Part shown: one piece after another, positions 7,405 through 10,316 of the stretch
How the letters are laid out: every line of letters starts with the position of its first letter
Numbering within the stretch: position 1 is the stretch's first letter
Assembly: GCA_900768705.1 (NCBI GenBank)
Contig: CAAGEB010000070.1
Coordinates: 1-10,316 of the forward strand
Direction of reading: 5' to 3'
Source: Oscillospiraceae bacterium
GTDB lineage: Bacteria > Bacillota > Clostridia > Oscillospirales > Ruminococcaceae
Length of the DNA: 10,316 nt
Made by a program: the position numbers and the translations under genes
Notes under the pieces: model-generated
Databases searched by the model: none
The model's input: the letters and a program-made list of their open reading frames with translations, nothing else
Told to the model about the DNA's origin: nothing

Positions 7405-8547
7405 ATGTCGAATGAGAAACGTAAGTTTTCATCGGCAATAGCGGGAAGATGCTGCATCGTAATCGGGTGCATCATCTTCTTCGTTTTTTTATGCCGATTG
7501 AACCGGATTGAGAAAGTGCCGCTTCTGTCAACCGAGGGCAGAACCTTTGAAAAAGCGGTTGTTACCGAAGTTATCAAGGATAATCTTGAGGAAAGCGGAC
7601 TCCGCGTGGGAAATCAAATTGTCGCTTTGAAAATACTAAGCGGTGATTTTCGCGGAAAAGAAGTGACCGCGTACAGCGCTTCGGGTTATCTGTATGGTGC
7701 AGCCTGTGAAAAGGGGTTGTATGTCACCGCTGTGGTAAATGAATCAAACGGAGAACTCGTTGCCTCGGTGTATGGTTATTATCGCTCACCTGTACTTTAT
7801 GCTTTTGTGGTGGTTTTTCTGCTTGCAATCTGGCTTATCGGCGGGAAAAAGGGATTGTTCTCCGTGATTGGTCTGGTGTTTACATTTGTGTGCATTGTCT
7901 GGCTGTTTTTGCCGATGGTCTACAAAGGCTTTTCCCCGTGTCTGGCGGCGGTACTGGTGTCCGTTCTGGTGACGGTAGTGAGTATGTATATGATAGGCGG
8001 TGCAACTAAAAAAACGCTCTCCGCTATTGTAGGGACTGCCTGCGGAGTAATCATCTCGGGATTATGTGCAATGCTGGTGGGAAATCTCAGCCACATTTCC
8101 GGCTACAATGTTTCCGATGTCGAGAATCTCATATATATTGAGGATATGACCGGAATCCAAGTTGGAGAGTTGATGTTCGCGGGGATAATTATAGCTTCAC
8201 TCGGCGCTGTTATGGACGTGGCTATGTCGATTTCTTCCACTATTCAGGAAATAAGCGACAAAAATCCCACTCTTACCTTTAAGGAACTCTTTCGTTCGGG
8301 AATAAATGTTGGGCGGGATATGATGGGAACAATGTCGAACACGCTTATTCTGGCATTTACAGGTGGTTCAATCAACACCCTGATTTATATGTATTGCTAC
8401 GACTATTCCGCAAGACAGATTATGAATATGAACGACTTTGCAATCGAGTTAATTCAAGGTATTTCCTCCAGTTTGGGCGTAGTTCTGACCGTGCCGATTG
8501 TATCGCTTTTTGCAGCCTGGATTTTAAAGAAAAAAAGCACCGATTGA
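7405..8547 (+). CDS. YibE/F-family multi-pass membrane protein
   Basis: The protein is 380 aa long. It has an N-terminal membrane anchor (about 14-31), then an extracytoplasmic beta-rich region (about 45-125: AVVTEVIKDN, VALKILSGDFRGKEV), then about seven more hydrophobic segments (129-146, 150-170, 178-198, 206-226, 253-275, 310-330, 352-374). The blocks LGAVMDVAMSISSTIQEI and GRDMMGTMSNTLILAFTGG are characteristic of the YibE/F family (DUF/Pfam-type family of uncertain function, seen in Firmicutes as one or two genes). GAGGA at 7393-7397 lies 7 nt before the ATG. The gene follows the phosphoesterase by 17 bp and almost certainly shares its transcript. Its transport substrate or role is not known. 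Its natural terminator has been split by the IS downstream. Confidence 0.85.
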   Translation: MSNEKRKFSSAIAGRCCIVIGCIIFFVFLCRLNRIEKVPLLSTEGRTFEKAVVTEVIKDNLEESGLRVGNQIVALKILSGDFRGKEVTAYSASGYLYGAACEKGLYVTAVVNESNGELVASVYGYYRSPVLYAFVVVFLLAIWLIGGKKGLFSVIGLVFTFVCIVWLFLPMVYKGFSPCLAAVLVSVLVTVVSMYMIGGATKKTLSAIVGTACGVIISGLCAMLVGNLSHISGYNVSDVENLIYIEDMTGIQVGELMFAGIIIASLGAVMDVAMSISSTIQEISDKNPTLTFKELFRSGINVGRDMMGTMSNTLILAFTGGSINTLIYMYCYDYSARQIMNMNDFAIELIQGISSSLGVVLTVPIVSLFAAWILKKKSTD

Positions 8548-8598
8548 TAAATTATGGTATCTGCGGTTCAACTCTAAAAAGTTAGAAGTAAACTATAT

Positions 8599-8620
8599 AA
8601 AGCGACCGAGTGCAACCTTG
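8599..8620 (+). terminator. Left part of a hairpin terminator interrupted by the IS
   Basis: AAAGCGACC at 8599-8607 is the exact reverse complement of GGTCGCTTT at 10124-10132, on the far side of the IS. If the IS and one target copy are removed, the two join into a 12-bp stem (9 bp perfect, then G-T, A-T, G-C) with loop TGCAAC and a TTTT tail. This was probably the bidirectional terminator between yibE/F and the convergent gene to the right. Confidence 0.7.
8613..8620. repeat. Target site duplication, left copy
   Basis: CAACCTTG here is repeated exactly at 10117-10124, directly outside both inverted repeats. Eight base pairs is the usual duplication size for the IS256 family. Confidence 0.85.
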
Positions 8621-8658
8621 GGGTCTGAAAAAAGAACTGTGTAAACGCGAATAATCCC
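8621..8658 (+). repeat. Left terminal inverted repeat of the IS
   Basis: It starts GGGTCTGAA, has the core CTGTGTAAA and ends AATAATCCC. Aligned without gaps to the reverse complement of 10079-10116, it differs at 9 of 38 positions. Confidence 0.85.
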
Positions 8659-8731
8659 GAAAAACGTACTAATACTAAAAACGCAGCGAAACAGGGCAAC
8701 GCTGGGGAGCGACCCGACGCAGCTGCAGAAT

Positions 8732-8783
8732 ATACGGTGAAGAGCAGCGGAGCAATTCGCTGCTTTTCATACTTCACCGGTAT
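8732..8783. terminator. Long nested hairpin in the IS 3' non-coding part
   Basis: GGTGAAG (8736-8742) plus AGCAGCG (8743-8749) pair with CGCTGCT (8758-8764) and CTTCACC (8772-8778), extended by ATAC/GTAT at the base. The two arms of the stem are separated by a 7-nt bulge (8765-8771) that includes a TTT run on the plus strand. It may end transcripts entering the IS from the left, or fold the transposase transcript. The role is inferred. Confidence 0.45.
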
Positions 8784-8806
8784 TCTCGAGCGGATAAACC
8801 CCGGGG

Positions 8807-8825
8807 TTCGGGGCAGAGCCCCGAA
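8807..8825 (-). terminator. GC-rich hairpin just after the transposase stop
   Basis: TTCGGGGC (8807-8814) and GCCCCGAA (8818-8825) form a perfect 8-bp stem with a 3-nt loop, starting 7 nt beyond the minus-strand stop codon. Only a short T-run follows on the minus strand, after the adjoining CCCCGGGG palindrome. It is probably the transcription terminator or mRNA-stabilising end of the transposase gene. Confidence 0.5.
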
Positions 8826-8831
8826 TAGCCC

Positions 8832-10055
8832 CTATGCCGCAAATCTGTCCTCAAAATATATCATAAACTGAGCGTAAGCCAAACCCCAGTCACGCACCGG
8901 CATAGTCCACTTTTTAGAGATCTCAGAAACGCTCATATAAACGACCTTGCGAATAGAGTCGTCAGTTGGGAAAATTGACTTGGATTTGGTAAATTTCCGT
9001 ACCATTCTGTGGTAACCTCCGACGGCATTCGTCGTATATATTATCTTCCTGATCTCCTGCGGATATTCAAAGAAAACCGTCAGTTCAGCCCAGTTTTTAT
9101 CCCAGGATTTCAGGATATTTGGGTATTTCTTATCCCATTTCTCACGGAATTCTTCCTTGGCAAATTCAGCGTCGTCGAGGTTCACAGCGCCATAGATTTT
9201 CTTCAGATCAGCACAGACAGCCTTGCGGTCTTTGTACGGCACGAACTTGCAGCTGTTGCGTATCTGGTGGACTATACACAGCTGATTTTTCGTTCTCGGG
9301 AAAATCGAGTTTATCGCATCACAAAGCCCCGTGAGGTTATCGTGACAGGCAATGAAAATGTCCTTCACGCCGCGGTTTTTGAGGTCTGCACAAATGCTTG
9401 CGTAAAAGCTTGCAGACTCGTTTTCAGAGATCCAAGTGCCGAGAATTTCTTTCTGACCTTCCATGTTTATACCCAGAACAGAGTACACGCATTTCGTGAC
9501 AATTTTGTTATCCTTGCGCGAATTGAACATGATTCCGTCAAAGAAAACCACCGGGTAAATCGCTTCAAGCGGACGGTTCTGCCACTCGTTGACTTCAGGT
9601 AAGATTTTGTCGGTTATCCTCGAAACTAACCCTTGCGAAATTTCGGTTCCGTATATCTGCTTTAACGCATCTTCGATGTCACGCTGAGACATCCCCTTGG
9701 CATACATCTGCATGATTTTTTGTTCGATCTCGTCGGTTCTTGTCTGTCGCTTTTCGATAACTTTTGGCTCAAATTCGCCGTTTCTGTCGCGGGGTACAGC
9801 GATTTCGCATTCGCCATAATCACTGATTATCGTCTTTTTACCGTAGCCGTTACGGCTGTTTCCGGAGTTGTTTCCTTCAACGGAATTCTTCTCATAGCCG
9901 AGATGCTCGTCCATTTCAGCCTCAAGCATCTGCTCAATCGTACCGGCGAAAAGCCGTTTCAGCTTTGCCTGAATATCTCCCGTTGTCTGGCAGTCTGCCA
10001 TCAGCAGCTTTACCAGTTCCATTTCTCTTTCGTCTAATCCGTGTGTTCTTTTCAT
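8832..10055 (-). CDS. IS256-family transposase with Gly in place of the third catalytic acid
   Basis: The 407-aa protein is full length for IS256 transposases. Its N-terminal part includes AEMDEHLGYEK and NSRNGY, and the DNA-binding region includes MSQRDIEDALKQIYG. The catalytic core shows D173 in VVFFDGI, D239 in CHDNLTGL and the C..H block LCIVHQIRN. The expected third acid, Glu in TTNAVE, is Gly346 here (TTNAVGGYHRMVRK). The codon is GGA (9018-9020 on the plus strand) where GAA is expected, a one-base difference at 9019. I chose ATG 10055 because GTGAGGT (10063-10069, read on the minus strand) is 7 nt upstream. The in-frame TTG at 10061 is only 1 nt from that site. There are no frameshifts or early stops. 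It should act on the element's own inverted repeats, but catalysis is probably lost through G346, unless this is a sequencing error. Confidence 0.92.
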   Translation of the reverse strand: MKRTHGLDEREMELVKLLMADCQTTGDIQAKLKRLFAGTIEQMLEAEMDEHLGYEKNSVEGNNSGNSRNGYGKKTIISDYGECEIAVPRDRNGEFEPKVIEKRQTRTDEIEQKIMQMYAKGMSQRDIEDALKQIYGTEISQGLVSRITDKILPEVNEWQNRPLEAIYPVVFFDGIMFNSRKDNKIVTKCVYSVLGINMEGQKEILGTWISENESASFYASICADLKNRGVKDIFIACHDNLTGLCDAINSIFPRTKNQLCIVHQIRNSCKFVPYKDRKAVCADLKKIYGAVNLDDAEFAKEEFREKWDKKYPNILKSWDKNWAELTVFFEYPQEIRKIIYTTNAVGGYHRMVRKFTKSKSIFPTDDSIRKVVYMSVSEISKKWTMPVRDWGLAYAQFMIYFEDRFAA

Positions 10056-10078
10056 GTGCAATACCTCACTTTCTTGTG

Positions 10079-10116
10079 GGTATTATTGGCATTTACACGG
10101 TTGGATATTCAGACTC
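10079..10116 (-). repeat. Right terminal inverted repeat of the IS
   Basis: Read on the minus strand it starts GAGTCTGAA and has the core CCGTGTAAA. It lies directly upstream of the transposase ribosome binding site, so the transposase promoter must lie in or near the repeat. I saw no clear -35/-10 pair. Confidence 0.85.
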
Positions 10117-10124
10117 CAACCTTG
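10117..10124. repeat. Target site duplication, right copy
   Basis: CAACCTTG is identical to 8613-8620 and abuts the right inverted repeat. Confidence 0.85.
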
Positions 10125-10133
10125 GTCGCTTTT
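10124..10133 (+). terminator. Right half of the interrupted terminator hairpin
   Basis: GGTCGCTTTT completes the stem begun at 8599-8607 and supplies the T-run. On the minus strand the restored hairpin would also be followed by TTTATA, which suits a terminator shared by convergent genes. The 65 bp from 10134 to 10198 hold nothing else I can recognise. Confidence 0.65.
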
Positions 10134-10198
10134 GTTATGCAAAATATGTTTTGTAGTCAACAGAAGACAATCCTCAAATCATAAGTTTTACAGAACGC

Positions 10199-10316
10199 TC
10201 ACTCCCACGGCTTATTATACTCCCTATAAGCCACCAAGCTGGCTTTCACCGCTTCCGTCACCCGATTGAGCATATACTGCTTGTAAGCTGCCGCTAATAT
10301 CTGATTGCGTTCTTCA
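10199..10316 (-). CDS. C-terminal end of an unrecognised gene (5' part outside window)
   Basis: On the minus strand the frame from 10315 is open for 38 codons, then stops with TGA at 10199-10201. The visible end is rich in Ala, Glu, Lys and Tyr, suggests a helix, and finishes YREYNKPWE. The codon choice looks normal, and the frame ends about 65 bp before the shared hairpin terminator, which supports a real convergent gene. I do not recognise the family, and the segment is too short for a functional call. Confidence 0.45.
   Translation of the reverse strand, partial: EERNQILAAAYKQYMLNRVTEAVKASLVAYREYNKPWE

Larger units (their letters stand above)
8621..10116 (-). mobile_element. Complete IS256-family insertion sequence, 1496 bp
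   Basis: Both ends can be placed from the sequence: 38-bp imperfect inverted repeats (8621-8658 and 10079-10116, 29 of 38 matching, no gaps) flanked by an exact 8-bp duplication CAACCTTG. The element has one minus-strand transposase gene and about 170 bp of non-coding, hairpin-rich sequence between that gene and the left repeat. The GTGTAAA core of the ends, the size and the duplication length all fit IS256. The intact duplication means it arrived by transposition and has not rearranged since. Confidence 0.9.

Noticed and set aside
9009..9602. Plus-strand open frame (197 codons) opposite the transposase
   Set aside because: It is antisense to the catalytic core of an assigned transposase, with no family resemblance.
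1..10316. CRISPR array, tRNA, rRNA or phage attachment site
   Set aside because: No regularly spaced repeats, no tRNA-like cloverleaf and no rRNA-like stretch were seen on either strand.

Overview
The window looks like low-to-mid GC Gram-positive DNA, most likely from a gut Clostridia or Ruminococcaceae-type bacterium. The support is AGGAG-type ribosome binding sites, extended -10 promoters, an NPxTG sortase-type anchor, an ICE-type helicase relic and an IS256-family element. The genus cannot be fixed from this sequence alone.

Layout. (a) 1-685 is the 3' part of a large ICE/conjugative-element helicase ('SNF2/DEAD-like helicase with methylase' type). It stops inside the place where helicase motif VI should be, so it looks truncated or decayed. 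(b) 686-1016 holds no convincing gene, but at 899-913 it has a 15-bp exact match to the inner part of the right end of the IS found later in the window. (c) 1055-5309 is a two-gene cyclic-di-GMP unit. The first protein is FIST_N-FIST_C, then a degenerate GGDEF, then an intact-looking EAL phosphodiesterase. The second is a degenerate EAL, then two CBS domains, then a GGDDF diguanylate cyclase domain without an I-site Arg. In each protein the domain that is degraded is the one kept in the partner. (d) 5310-5605 is regulatory: dyads, an 11-bp-phased repeat and a good sigma-A-type promoter. (e) 5606-8547 is a two-gene operon with a 17-bp gap. It encodes a secreted metallophosphoesterase anchored to the wall through NPDTG, and a multi-pass YibE/F-family membrane protein. 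(f) 8621-10116 is a complete IS256-family insertion sequence with 38-bp imperfect terminal inverted repeats, an 8-bp target duplication and one transposase gene on the minus strand. (g) 10199-10316 is the C-terminal end of an unrecognised minus-strand gene.

How they work together. The FIST-EAL and EAL-CBS-GGDEF proteins could form an opposed c-di-GMP degrading and synthesising pair, controlled by a small ligand (FIST) and a nucleotide-type ligand (CBS). This is inferred from domains. The phosphoesterase/YibE-F operon is a separate cell-envelope unit. The IS landed inside a rho-independent hairpin that probably ended both the YibE/F gene and the convergent gene on its right: removing the IS and one target copy restores a 12-bp stem. 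The IS transposase has Gly where the third catalytic acid (Glu) of the DDE triad is expected, one base away from Glu, so this copy is probably unable to move itself.
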